In this document: positions 1 to 9,098 of the stretch, in pieces
Layout of the letters: each line of letters starts with the position of its first letter
How positions within the stretch are numbered: the stretch's first letter is position 1
Source: CALGKJ01 sp049322695
GTDB taxonomy: Bacteria > Bacillota > Clostridia > Lutisporales > Lutisporaceae
Length of the DNA: 64,000 bases
Assembly: GCA_049322695.1 (NCBI GenBank)
Contig: JBMORW010000026.1
Location: 1-64,000 of the forward strand
Reading direction: 5' to 3'
Position numbers and translations under genes: made by a program
Notes under the pieces: generated by a model
Told to the model about the DNA's origin: nothing
Databases searched by the model: none
The model's input: the letters and a program-made list of their open reading frames with translations, nothing else

Positions 1-3000
1 TCCCTACATAGGTTATTATTCCGTCTGCTTCTATCTCATAATGCTCTGCATTGGCTACCGCTTCCCATACTATGGTCACTGAGGAGTTGGTAGCTGTTGC
101 AGTAATGTTTGTTGGTGTGTAAGGCAGCTCATCCTGCGTCTTTATGCCTACCTCACTGCTGAACTCTCCTGCTCCCGCCGTATTTACCGCTCTAAGCTTG
201 TAGGTGTGATAGGTGGCAGGCAGCAGTCCTTCATGTATGTACGAAAGCTTGCTGGAGCTTACTGTTGCCAGCAGATTGTCACCTTCATATATTTCATAGC
301 CTTCTGCTCCTTCTACCCTTTCCCAGGTAAGTGTCACACTGTCGCTTGCAGCTGAAGCATCCAGCGAGGTTGGTCTTCCCGGTACTGAGGATATGGTTTC
401 TCCATAGCTCTTGGTGCTGTGTATGCTTTCTTCACCATTGCTCATTCTTCCACGCACTTGGAAGGAGTATGGCGTATTTGGCATCAAGCCTGTTACTTTT
501 ATGGTCTTATCCGGCAGTGTAACCCATACAGGTGCATCTACAAGCTCCCCTGTCTGCGCTACATATCTGTTGTTGCTGGATATCTGATATTCTACTGTGT
601 TTGGATTGTCATCCGTAATCATTATATCCACTGTATCAGCAGAAGGGTTGGAGGTAGTTAGGCTGACATTCCATGATAGTGTGGTAGCTGTGCCTACATC
701 GAACCAGTCTGTTTCGTAGCCGTCTGTGTTACGCCCTTTTACCTTTATCTTGTAGGTAGTGGAGCTATTGAGCCCTGTAACTGTATCCTCCAGAGCGCTT
801 GTCCAGGGATTCTGCTTTATGAGATTATCGTTCTCATCAAAGGCAGCCAGTGAGTAGGTGATATCATCCACTGTACTGTTGTTTGCCCAGTTGGCTGATA
901 TTCTTGTGTAGGATACTGTACCAAGCTGTGCTGAGGCTATGGCGAAGGCATTGGTCAGGACTCGCACTGGGGTTGTAGCATAATATTTTGAATATTCATT
1001 CCCTAGTTGACCATGTGAATTGTGCCCCCATGAATAAACAGTTCCATCGTTTTTCAATGCAAAACAAGTACTGCTATCACCATATATGGCTTTAACATTA
1101 TCTAATCCGTCAACCTTTGTTGGTGTAATTTTATTATCATATGCTCCATTACCAAGCTGACCACTTCCATTATGACCCCAAGTATATACTGTTCCATCAC
1201 TCTTGACAGCTGCACTGTACGAGTGCCCATTTAGTAAGCCGATTACATCTGTTAAGCCTATAACTTGAACAGGTACTGGTCTATTCAATGTTGTTCCATC
1301 TCCTAATTGACCATTATAATTATATCCCCATGCCCATAATGTCCCATTACTCTTAAGTGAAAGAGTATTATGTTGATTATTGCTTAAAAGTACAACATCT
1401 GACAATCCAGACACTTGAACTGGGTAAGTAATATTTGAGTATGACCCATATCCTAGTTCACCATTATTATTATATCCCCAAGCATATACAGTCCCGTCAT
1501 TCTTAAGAGCAATACTATGATTGCTATAGCACACTATTTCTTTAACATTGCTAATTTGTGAATATGTAGGACTTGAAACATTGGTAGTACCACCGTTACC
1601 AATTTGTCCATATATATTGTTACCCCATCCATAAACATATCCATCTGCGCGTAATGCTAAGCTAAATCCAGATCCTGCGGAAATTGCAGTTGCGTTACTA
1701 AAAACTTGAATAGCTGTACTTCTGCTAGTAGTACTCCCATTCCCAAGTTCACAGCTATTATTATAGCCCCAAGTCCATACTGTACCATCCGTCTTAAGTG
1801 CCATACTATGATTATTTCCACATGATATTTGCTTGATGTTGCTTAAGCTTGAAACCTGAACTGGTGTGTTCCTGTGTACTGTAGTACCATCCCCTAGTTC
1901 TCCATTCCCATTGTATCCCCACGACCAAACTGTTCCATCCTCTTTAAGTGCTAAAGCAAAGCTACCTCGCATATCAATTGCTTTTACATTAGTTAGACTT
2001 GGTACTTGAGTTAGACTTGTCACTGACATTTCACTAGATCCAATACCTAATTGCCCATAATAATTATAACCACATGACCAAACAGTTCCATCATTCTTAA
2101 GAACTAATGTAGTCCCATTCCTGCTAATAATATGTTTTACGTTATTTAGCCCTTCAATAATTTTAGGTGTATTTCTACTAAATACCGATCCATCGCCAAG
2201 CTGGCCATAAGGATTTATACCCATAGACCATATAGATCCATCATCAGTGATTACAGAGATAATATAGTTACCAACTGATGCTTGTGTCGCCCTTTCTATT
2301 TTGTTAATTTTGGCTGGAATACTTCTATTGGACATAGTTCCATCACCTAGTTGTCCATACCCGTTATTTCCCCACGTCCACATTGTTCCATCATTTTTTA
2401 TAGCTATGCTACTGCCTCTATAACTGCTTATAATTTTTGTAATTCCAGATAAGTTTGATATTTGTTGTGGCGAATTTACATTCGATGTAGTTCCATTTCC
2501 TAACTGTCCATGTTCATTATTTCCCCAACTCCATACTGTTCCATCACTTTTGAGAGCCATAGTATAATTGCATCCAGTAGATATGGAAATAATATCCATA
2601 AGGCTAATCACTTTTACTGGAATATAACTATTAGTTGTTGTACTGTTCCCTAATTGACCATATCCGTTATGTCCCCATGACCATACTGTTCCATCATTTT
2701 TTAGTGCAATACTATAATAGTTATAGCAGTCAACATCTGAAATATTACTCAAGTTGGATACTTTAACAGGTGTATATGAATTTGTTGTAGTTCCATTCCC
2801 TAGTTCACCATATCCATTATATCCCCAAGTATATACCTCACCATTACTCTTTAGTGCAACAGTATGACATTCACTCTCCGCAATCTTGATAACATCAGTA
2901 ATCCCCGTAACCTGTGTAGGTACATTCTTATTCTGAGTAGTACCATTACCTAACTGTCCATTACCATTGTTTCCCCACATCCACAATGTTCCATCATTCT

Positions 3001-3475
3001 TTATTACTGCACTTACATAGTAATTAGCATATATGGTTTTTACATTATCAAGTCCAACAATCTGCCTGGGAGTATTCCTATTTGTAGTTGTACCATCACC
3101 CAACTGTCCATAGGTGTTATATCCCCAAGTCCATACTGTTCCGTCACTTTTCAAAGCGATGTTATGATAATAGCCACATGCAATATCTACAATATTACTT
3201 AAGCCTGTTACCTGCACAGGCTTGCTGCTCTGTTCAAAGGTACCATTGCCAAGCTGTCCATAGTTGTTACTACCCCATACCCATACTGTGCCGTCATTTT
3301 TCAGCAGCACAGTATGCAAGCTGCCCATAATCAGCTTTATCTGTGTACCGGCTGCCTCTACCTTGCTGCCAAAATTCATTTTACCGCTTCCCAAATCCAT
3401 ACTGCAGTTCAGCATAATGCTGAAAAGCATCACAAAACATAGTGCGATTGAAATACTCTTCCTCTTCAGTTTCAA
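1..3475 (-). CDS. Secreted RCC1-repeat / fibronectin III protein, C-terminus beyond window
   Basis: This is an open frame of at least 1158 codons that runs off the low-coordinate edge. I place the start at TTG 3475, behind AAAAGGAGGT. Residues 1-30 form a Sec signal (KLKRKS, then a hydrophobic stretch). Residues about 45-835 hold 16 RCC1-type repeats of about 50 residues, each with a turn such as WGYNTYGQLGDGT preceded by LKNDGTVW; 16 would fit two beta-propellers. From about residue 840 come three fibronectin-III-like domains and the start of a fourth. RCC1 propellers in secreted bacterial proteins usually bind proteins or glycans, so a surface or extracellular adhesion or scaffold role is inferred. 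No catalytic domain is visible. It stands alone, separated from phoU by a terminator. The 3476-3730 spacer is AT-rich and shows nothing else. Confidence 0.85.
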   Translation of the reverse strand, partial: MKLKRKSISIALCFVMLFSIMLNCSMDLGSGKMNFGSKVEAAGTQIKLIMGSLHTVLLKNDGTVWVWGSNNYGQLGNGTFEQSSKPVQVTGLSNIVDIACGYYHNIALKSDGTVWTWGYNTYGQLGDGTTTNRNTPRQIVGLDNVKTIYANYYVSAVIKNDGTLWMWGNNGNGQLGNGTTQNKNVPTQVTGITDVIKIAESECHTVALKSNGEVYTWGYNGYGELGNGTTTNSYTPVKVSNLSNISDVDCYNYYSIALKNDGTVWSWGHNGYGQLGNSTTTNSYIPVKVISLMDIISISTGCNYTMALKSDGTVWSWGNNEHGQLGNGTTSNVNSPQQISNLSGITKIISSYRGSSIAIKNDGTMWTWGNNGYGQLGDGTMSNRSIPAKINKIERATQASVGNYIISVITDDGSIWSMGINPYGQLGDGSVFSRNTPKIIEGLNNVKHIISRNGTTLVLKNDGTVWSCGYNYYGQLGIGSSEMSVTSLTQVPSLTNVKAIDMRGSFALALKEDGTVWSWGYNGNGELGDGTTVHRNTPVQVSSLSNIKQISCGNNHSMALKTDGTVWTWGYNNSCELGNGSTTSRSTAIQVFSNATAISAGSGFSLALRADGYVYGWGNNIYGQIGNGGTTNVSSPTYSQISNVKEIVCYSNHSIALKNDGTVYAWGYNNNGELGYGSYSNITYPVQVSGLSDVVLLSNNQHNTLSLKSNGTLWAWGYNYNGQLGDGTTLNRPVPVQVIGLTDVIGLLNGHSYSAAVKSDGTVYTWGHNGSGQLGNGAYDNKITPTKVDGLDNVKAIYGDSSTCFALKNDGTVYSWGHNSHGQLGNEYSKYYATTPVRVLTNAFAIASAQLGTVSYTRISANWANNSTVDDITYSLAAFDENDNLIKQNPWTSALEDTVTGLNSSTTYKIKVKGRNTDGYETDWFDVGTATTLSWNVSLTTSNPSADTVDIMITDDNPNTVEYQISSNNRYVAQTGELVDAPVWVTLPDKTIKVTGLMPNTPYSFQVRGRMSNGEESIHSTKSYGETISSVPGRPTSLDASAASDSVTLTWERVEGAEGYEIYEGDNLLATVSSSKLSYIHEGLLPATYHTYKLRAVNTAGAGEFSSEVGIKTQDELPYTPTNITATATNSSVTIVWEAVANAEHYEIEADGIITYVG

Positions 3476-3730
3476 ACAAATACCTCCTTTTGACTATCTG
3501 TAAAACTACCTTTCTCAAATAGCTTATTTAGCTCACCTGCCCTTCTTTTCTTTGTCCTTCAGTACCCCTATGCCACCCTTTATGTAATAATAATTTATAT
3601 AATATTGTTGCTTTTTTTATTTTATCAATGAACAAACGCAAATTATGTCGAACTACGCTGGCGAAAAAAATATTTTTTTTACTATGTTAATATATATCAA
3701 GTATCAATACTGCCCCATAAAAATAATGAG

Positions 3731-3769
3731 TAAAAAAAACAGAGATTGTGTAATTCACAATCTCTGTTT
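3731..3769 (-). terminator. Rho-independent terminator of the pst-phoU operon
   Basis: A perfect 14-bp stem (3737-3750 with 3756-3769, arm AAACAGAGATTGTG) has a 5-nt loop. On the minus strand it is followed by a U-run (3731-3739). It lies just downstream of the phoU stop. Confidence 0.85.
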
Positions 3770-3836
3770 GCATTACTTTTATATTATTTACTATATACGC
3801 TGACGAGCTTTGCCCCTTCCTGCTGCTTCCTTACCT

Positions 3837-4493
3837 CTATTCATTCAAGTTCAGATGCTCGCTTGTTACTGCGTAGATTATTCTTTCGCAAATGTTGGTT
3901 ACGTGGTCTGCCACTCTTTCAAGGTATTTGCTTACGAAGAGGAAGTGTGTGGCCTGTGTTATCTTCTTTGGGTCCTCCATCATTATCACCAGAAGCTCTC
4001 TGAATATCTGGGAGTAGAGTGCATCTACTTCATCGTCCATCCTGCTAATCTCTTTCGCCTTTTCTATATCCTGATGTACAAAGGCATCTATGCAGTCCTT
4101 TACCATCTTGCTTGCAAGCTCTCCCATCCTCGGTATGTCTATAAGCTCTTTTATATATACTTCATTTGAAAGCTTTATGGTTATTTTGGATATATCCACT
4201 GCATGGTCTGCTATTCTTTCCAGATCGGTGATTATTTTCAGTGCAGTAGCTATCTGTCTAAGGTCCTTTGCCATAGGCTGCTGCAAAGCAATAAGCTTGA
4301 AGCATTTGTCCTCTATATCAAACTCCATTTTATCGGGTACATCATCGCCTTCTATTACCTTCCTTGCCAGCTCCACATCCTGATGCTTCAGCGCCTTTAT
4401 GGAGTTCAGCAGAGCTTCTTCAACAACACTGCTCATCTTTACCAGATCGAGCTGCAGGTCCTGTAACTCTTTATCAAAATAATTTCTGGTCAT
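3837..4493 (-). CDS. phoU: Phosphate-transport regulator PhoU
   Basis: This is a 218-aa cytoplasmic protein with the two three-helix PhoU repeats. The E/D-rich metal-binding helices show as RIADHAVDISK near residue 95 and RVADHVTNICE near residue 195. PhoU links the PstSCAB transporter to the PhoR kinase and damps the Pho response when phosphate is plentiful. The ATG sits behind TAGGAGGC. It is the last gene of the pst operon, 40 bp after pstB and before a strong terminator. Its length and both repeats are normal for the family. Confidence 0.95.
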   Translation of the reverse strand: MTRNYFDKELQDLQLDLVKMSSVVEEALLNSIKALKHQDVELARKVIEGDDVPDKMEFDIEDKCFKLIALQQPMAKDLRQIATALKIITDLERIADHAVDISKITIKLSNEVYIKELIDIPRMGELASKMVKDCIDAFVHQDIEKAKEISRMDDEVDALYSQIFRELLVIMMEDPKKITQATHFLFVSKYLERVADHVTNICERIIYAVTSEHLNLNE

Positions 4494-4533
4494 GTTTTGC
4501 CTCCTATAATTTTTTTGGCTTATATGCTATGTC

Positions 4534-5298
4534 TTAGCCGAATCGCCCGGTTATATAGTCCTCTGTGCGCTTATCTCTCGGCTTATAGAAGATGTTCTCT
4601 GTCAAATCACTTTCTATGATTTCACCATTCAGGAAAAACGCCGTATAGTCAGATATTCTTCCTGCCTGCTGCATGTTATGCGTAACTATTACTACCGTAT
4701 AATCCTTCTTAAGCTGCTCCATAAGGTCCTCTATTTTTAGGGTTGATCCCGGGTCAAGAGCAGATGTCGGCTCATCCATTAAAAGTACTTCAGGCTCCAC
4801 GGCAAGTACTCTGGCTATACAAAGACGCTGCTGCTGACCGCCTGAAAGTCCAAGTGCAGGCTTATGAAGCCTATCCTTCACCTCTTCCCATAATGCTGCT
4901 CCCCTTAAGCTTCGTTCAACTATTTCGTTCAGCCTGCGTTTATCCTTGATACCATGTATTTTAGGACCATATACTATATTGTCATATACAGACATAGGGA
5001 ACGGATTCGGCTTCTGAAATACCATACCGACTCTTTTGCGAAGCTCTATTACATCATACTTTTCTATACTCACTCCATCTAAAGAGATATCTCCCATTAT
5101 CTTTACGCCTTCAATCAAATCGTTCATGCGGTTCAATGTTCTCAGAAATGTAGATTTTCCGCAGCCTGACGGTCCTATTAGAGCAGTAACTGCATTTTCA
5201 GCTATATTTATATTTACGTCTTTAAGTGCGTGAAAATCACCATAATGCAGATTCAAATGCCCTATTTCCATTTTATTTTCCAATCTATTCTCAGCCAT
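4534..5298 (-). CDS. pstB: Phosphate ABC transporter ATP-binding protein
   Basis: This is a 254-aa ATPase of the high-affinity phosphate importer. Walker A is GPSGCGKST, the signature is LSGGQQQR and Walker B is VLLMDEPTSALD, followed by the H-loop VTHNMQQA. I take the ATG at 5298 (MAENRLENK) because AAGGAGGTC precedes it; an upstream in-frame codon would add 11 unlikely residues. It follows pstA after about 600 bp containing a gene remnant, so it may have its own promoter. The 5299-5545 part of that gap is AT-rich and I see no gene in it. Confidence 0.96.
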   Translation of the reverse strand: MAENRLENKMEIGHLNLHYGDFHALKDVNINIAENAVTALIGPSGCGKSTFLRTLNRMNDLIEGVKIMGDISLDGVSIEKYDVIELRKRVGMVFQKPNPFPMSVYDNIVYGPKIHGIKDKRRLNEIVERSLRGAALWEEVKDRLHKPALGLSGGQQQRLCIARVLAVEPEVLLMDEPTSALDPGSTLKIEDLMEQLKKDYTVVIVTHNMQQAGRISDYTAFFLNGEIIESDLTENIFYKPRDKRTEDYITGRFG

Positions 5299-5545
5299 TT
5301 TTGACCTCCTTATTTTACTCTCAAAAGTCAATTATTCAAATGTCAATATCTGTATTATAATTTGATCGTTAATAATATTGAAATTATTGCAAATCAATAA
5401 AAAATTCAAATCTTAATATATTAAATGCCATATTAATTCTATTATAAATACAATCATGTATTATTATTATACTGTTAAAATATTGTTAAGCTAATGTAAA
5501 TACACTTACCCGCATTTTCTGACATAGCTGCACTGTAAGGCATTG

Positions 5546-5830
5546 CTACAGCTTGAACTCACTTACAACTCTTTTAGATTTTGCCAGTGCATCCAAATTA
5601 ACAGCTGCTGTTGATATTTCATCCATGGAAGCATTCCGCTCTTTCACTGCTGCAGATACGTTCTGTGTACTTGAAGAGTATTGCTCACTTAGCTTTACCA
5701 TGCTACGTATACCCTCTTACACACTTTTGCCAAGCTTTTCGATTCAGCTTTGGACTATGGAATTTATAGCTCTCTGGTTAAATACTATATTCAAGGTACC
5801 ATACTATTTATCAGCTTCAAATGCAGCGAA
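5546..5830 (-). pseudogene. Remnant of a methyl-accepting chemotaxis protein 3' end
   Basis: Minus-strand translation ending at TAG 5546-5548 gives SAAVKERNASMDEISTAA and ends KRVVSEFKL. This matches the C-terminal signalling helix of chemotaxis receptors, usually like ASMEEISASA...LVSQFKL. Further upstream the similarity continues weakly (NQRAINSIVQ) but is broken by in-frame stops and probable frameshifts, with no start codon or ribosome site. It is best read as a decayed receptor fragment that separates pstA from pstB. Confidence 0.6.
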
Positions 5831-5894
5831 TTATATATAGTATACAGAAATAAGCTTGTCTATTTTGAGAGAGTGCAAACGAAAAATCAAATTA

Positions 5895-6824
5895 TCAATA
5901 ACGTTTTTGAAATTTGTTTCTAATCAATATCGCAATTGAGTTCATAAGGAACAAAAGCAACAGCAGCACAACTATAGTTGCTGCAGCCAGATTTGCATAT
6001 TCCGGCGTCAGTACTGTATCAAGTGTCCAATAATATATCTGTATGGGGAGAGCAGTGAAGTCATCCATAAAGCTGTTGGGCGTTGTCAATATTAGTGTGG
6101 GTATACCCAGAACAACCAAAGGAGCAGTTTCTCCTATTGCTCTTGAAAGTGACAATATAGAGCCTGTCATTATACCTGGCAATGCAGCAGGCAGTACAAT
6201 TCTCCAGATTGTTGTCCATTTAGTTGCGCCAAGAGCATAGGAAGCATCTCTAAGAGATTTTGGCACTGCCCTTAATGCTTCCTGACTGGATACAACAACA
6301 ATAGGCAGAACCAACAATGACATAGTCAAGCCTCCTGCAAGTACAGTAGAGCCCAGGTTAAGCAGTCTTCCGAATACTGTCAGTCCAAGCAAACCGAAAA
6401 TTACTGACGGCACTCCGGATAAATTGGAGATATTAGTATTTATCAAATTCAATAATAAACCTTTTTTTGAGTACTCCTCCATATATATAGCAGTAGCCAA
6501 TCCTAAGAATAACGTAACAGGTGCGACTATTGCCATTAACAATACCGATCCGGCTATAACCCCTTTTATACCGGCTTTTTCAGCATTAATTGACAATTTG
6601 CTGGTTAGAAGCTGTAAATCCAGCCACCCAATACTCTGGCTTACTACTCTATACAGTAACAAACCCAATACAAACATAGCGAATATGATAGTGAAAGAAA
6701 ATACGACTCTGGCTGCCTTATCCAGCATAATTCTTTTCTTCATTCTTTTATGAGCAGCTTCGTCATACATATATGTTCTTACAGCGTTTTTATTATTGTT
6801 TAGAATATATGAAGTTTCTTTCAT
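5895..6824 (-). CDS. pstA: Phosphate ABC transporter permease PstA
   Basis: This is a 309-aa inner-membrane permease subunit that pairs with PstC to form the phosphate channel. After a basic N-terminus there are about six membrane helices. The coupling motif EALRAVPKSLRDASYALGAT is near residue 195, followed by PGIMTGSILSLSRAIGETAP. The ATG at 6824 lies one base after the pstC stop and behind AGGAAGGA inside the pstC end. That is a better start than the track-style start 14 codons upstream and implies translational coupling. Confidence 0.95.
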   Translation of the reverse strand: MKETSYILNNNKNAVRTYMYDEAAHKRMKKRIMLDKAARVVFSFTIIFAMFVLGLLLYRVVSQSIGWLDLQLLTSKLSINAEKAGIKGVIAGSVLLMAIVAPVTLFLGLATAIYMEEYSKKGLLLNLINTNISNLSGVPSVIFGLLGLTVFGRLLNLGSTVLAGGLTMSLLVLPIVVVSSQEALRAVPKSLRDASYALGATKWTTIWRIVLPAALPGIMTGSILSLSRAIGETAPLVVLGIPTLILTTPNSFMDDFTALPIQIYYWTLDTVLTPEYANLAAATIVVLLLLLFLMNSIAILIRNKFQKRY

Positions 6825-6825
6825 A

Positions 6826-7749
6826 TTAGTATTCCTTCCTATACTTATTAGTAATGTATCTTGCAAGCAGATTCATTAAGAGAGTAAAAGCAAACAGCAA
6901 AAGCCCTACTGCATACAAGCTGTAATATCCAATGGTTCCGCTGCCGGCATCCCCGCTTGTAAACTCAACGATGTAGGCTGTCATTGTTTGGATAGGCTGT
7001 GTAAAATTAAGTGTAAAGTTCTTTGAACTGCCGCTTGCTATTGCAACAATCATAGTCTCTCCTATGGCTCTTGAAATAGCCAGTACAAATGAGGCAATAA
7101 TACCGGAAATAGCTGCAGGAATAATAACCCTTACCGTAACTTCTAATCTGGTTGCACCCAACGCCAAAGCACCTTCTCTAATAGAATTTGGAACGGCATT
7201 CATAGCATCCTCTGACAGTGAAGTAACAAGCGGTATAATCATAATACCCATTACTATACCCGGACTAAGTGCATTCTTTGCCTCCAATCCCGGAATAATC
7301 TTCATCAAAAACGGTGTAACAAACGAGTAGGCAAAGAATCCATAAACTATTGTAGGTATTCCCGCAAGCACCTCTATAATTGGCTTCAGTACCTTTCTTC
7401 TGCTTGCTGATGTAAACTCACTTAAATACATAGCTGCAGTCAACCCTATGGGGATTGCAACTATCATGGCGATTGCAGAAGTAAGAAAGGTTCCTGCAAT
7501 CAAAGGTAAAAATCCGAAGGAAGGATTTTCCTTCAAAGGTGCCAGGTTAGTACTGAAAATCTCTTTTAAGGGCACTGCTCTGAAAAAGTGTGACGCATCA
7601 ACTACTAAGGTAAATACGATTCCAATTGAAGTTAAAATTGATATTGATGCTATCAGCAGCAGTACACCCGGTATGATTTTTTCTATTCTTTTGGACCAGG
7701 TACCATCTCGTTTGCTTACACTCTGTTGCTTATTTACAAAGTTTGTCAT
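6826..7749 (-). CDS. pstC: Phosphate ABC transporter permease PstC
   Basis: This is a 307-aa membrane permease with about six helices and the BPD-transport motif (EDAMNAVPNSIREGALALGA), followed by the conserved AISRAIGETM. It forms the phosphate channel with PstA. The start is ATG 7749 (MTNFVNKQQ), because GGAG lies 7 nt before it; the longer frame has no ribosome site. It is 112 bp downstream of pstS across a stable hairpin and is tightly coupled to pstA. Confidence 0.95.
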   Translation of the reverse strand: MTNFVNKQQSVSKRDGTWSKRIEKIIPGVLLLIASISILTSIGIVFTLVVDASHFFRAVPLKEIFSTNLAPLKENPSFGFLPLIAGTFLTSAIAMIVAIPIGLTAAMYLSEFTSASRRKVLKPIIEVLAGIPTIVYGFFAYSFVTPFLMKIIPGLEAKNALSPGIVMGIMIIPLVTSLSEDAMNAVPNSIREGALALGATRLEVTVRVIIPAAISGIIASFVLAISRAIGETMIVAIASGSSKNFTLNFTQPIQTMTAYIVEFTSGDAGSGTIGYYSLYAVGLLLFAFTLLMNLLARYITNKYRKEY

Positions 7750-7806
7750 AAAAACACTCCATTTCAGCAAAATCAAGCTATATTATCCATATTGCATTAA
7801 CCGCAT

Positions 7807-7838
7807 TAAGACGAGAAGATATAAATCTCCTCGTCTTA
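7807..7838 (-). other. Intercistronic hairpin between pstS and pstC
   Basis: A stem of about 14 bp (TAAGACGAG at one end, CTCGTCTTA at the other) lies in the 112-bp gap. It has no U-run on the minus strand, so it is more likely a partial terminator or 3'-end stabiliser that keeps PstS, needed in excess, above the membrane subunits. Confidence 0.55.
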
Positions 7839-7861
7839 TTGTTGTTTTAAATTAATATATA

Positions 7862-8857
7862 TTATTTCAACGCTTCTAATTGCTTCATATACTCAGCATA
7901 TACTGAATCCGGCAGTGGAGCAAATCCATTATCGCCTGCCAATCTCTTGCAGCCTTCAGCTGAAACAACATACTTAGCAAAGTCAAGGACTTGCGGCTTT
8001 TCCTTAGCATAGTTCAGATTCAGGTAAGTGAACACCGGACGAGTAAAGCCTGCATATGGAAGGTCTTCGCCTATTGTCTCTAGTGTAGGTTCTACCGGAC
8101 CCTTGCCAAAGTCAACCTTTACCGCTGTCAGCTTATCTTTGTTCTTTACATAGTATCCGAATCCGAAGAACGCAATAGCATTTTTGTCTTTTGAAACCAG
8201 GTCAACCAATGTTGAATATTCTTGTTGAAGGTTAACAGTCTTGACCATATCTTGCTTCTTAAGTATTGATTCATAGAAGAACTCATATGTTCCGTGGTTT
8301 TCGTTTGGACCATAGAATTTGATTTCTTCCTTTGGCCAGTCAGCTCTTATGTCGGACCAGAGCACCTTGTCGTCTGCTTTGAACTTTCCTGACAGATACA
8401 TATTGACTATTTCATCTTTAGTCATTTCAGCTGCCCAAGTATTTTCTTTGTTAATAACCATTGTCAAACCGTCAAGAGCCACTTTTATTTCCATGAACTC
8501 TATTCCGTTGTCCTTAGCTGCTTTTGCTTCTTCATCTTTTATCTTTCTTGATGCATCTGAGAAGTCCAGTTCGCCCGGGATGAACTTCTTAAAGCCTGCG
8601 CTTGAGCCGGCTCTGCCAACCTGTACACTTACATCAGGCTGCACGTTGCTCATATATTCCTCAGCTATGTTAGCCATTAAAGGATATACTGTACCGGATC
8701 CATCTATAATAACTTTGCCTTCAAGCTTTGCAGCTGCTGCTTGAGTTGGTGTTGCCTCTGGAGTTGTGCTTGGCTCTGAGGCTTGGCCGCAACCGGCAAG
8801 TACACCCGCTGATAAAACAAATGCTAGAATAATAGCCACCAATTTGATTTTGCTCAT
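7862..8857 (-). CDS. pstS: Phosphate-binding lipoprotein PstS
   Basis: This is a 331-aa extracytoplasmic phosphate-binding lipoprotein. The lipobox LSAGVLAGC puts the lipidated Cys at residue 23, followed by a Ser/Thr/Ala linker. The binding fold includes IDGSGTVYPL near residue 50, VGRAGSSAGFKKF and YGPNENHGTYEFF. The ATG follows AAGGGGAG. It is the first gene of the pst transcript and sits behind a candidate Pho-box array, so phosphate-starvation induction by PhoP is expected. Confidence 0.96.
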   Translation of the reverse strand: MSKIKLVAIILAFVLSAGVLAGCGQASEPSTTPEATPTQAAAAKLEGKVIIDGSGTVYPLMANIAEEYMSNVQPDVSVQVGRAGSSAGFKKFIPGELDFSDASRKIKDEEAKAAKDNGIEFMEIKVALDGLTMVINKENTWAAEMTKDEIVNMYLSGKFKADDKVLWSDIRADWPKEEIKFYGPNENHGTYEFFYESILKKQDMVKTVNLQQEYSTLVDLVSKDKNAIAFFGFGYYVKNKDKLTAVKVDFGKGPVEPTLETIGEDLPYAGFTRPVFTYLNLNYAKEKPQVLDFAKYVVSAEGCKRLAGDNGFAPLPDSVYAEYMKQLEALK

Positions 8858-8909
8858 TCTTATTATCTCCCCTTAATTTTTATTAATATTATTATTCGTA
8901 CTTGGTACA

Positions 8910-8989
8910 ATTATAATTTATCATCCCATTGTTAATCGAATATATTCAATTTGTAAAATCCGTGTTAAGATATTAACCCCAAATGTAAA
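8910..8989 (-). promoter_or_regulatory. Candidate Pho-box ladder and -10 of the pst operon
   Basis: On the minus strand, hexamers TTTACA or TTAACA occur at 8984-8989, 8963-8968, 8952-8957 and 8930-8935. Their starts are 21, 11 and 22 bp apart, close to the 11-bp period of Gram-positive PhoP binding sites. A TATAAT lies at 8910-8915, downstream of the ladder and 53 bp before pstS. No good -35 is seen, as expected for an activator-dependent promoter. Confidence 0.55.
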
Positions 8990-9070
8990 ATCACACCATG
9001 TCACAAATTGTATCGTTTTGGCTAATAGGACATAAAAAGGTAAAACATATAGATGCTTTTTATCGGAAAT

Positions 9071-9098
9071 TAAAAAGCAGGGTGATTAGCCCTGCTTT
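9071..9098 (-). terminator. Terminator overlapping the phoR stop
   Basis: Arms AAAGCAGGG (9090-9098 on the minus strand) and CCCTGCTTT (9074-9082) form a 9-bp stem with a 7-nt loop, followed by UUAAUUU. The hairpin starts inside the last codons of phoR, separating phoPR from pst. Confidence 0.75.

Noticed and set aside
970..3340. Regular repeats every 150 bp, resembling a repeat array
   Set aside because: They translate in one frame into RCC1 protein repeats and vary at synonymous sites; this is coding repetition, not a CRISPR or tandem DNA array.
3088..3503. Plus-strand ORFs across the RCC1 gene and many others opposite known genes
   Set aside because: They are antisense shadows with no ribosome site or protein-like composition.
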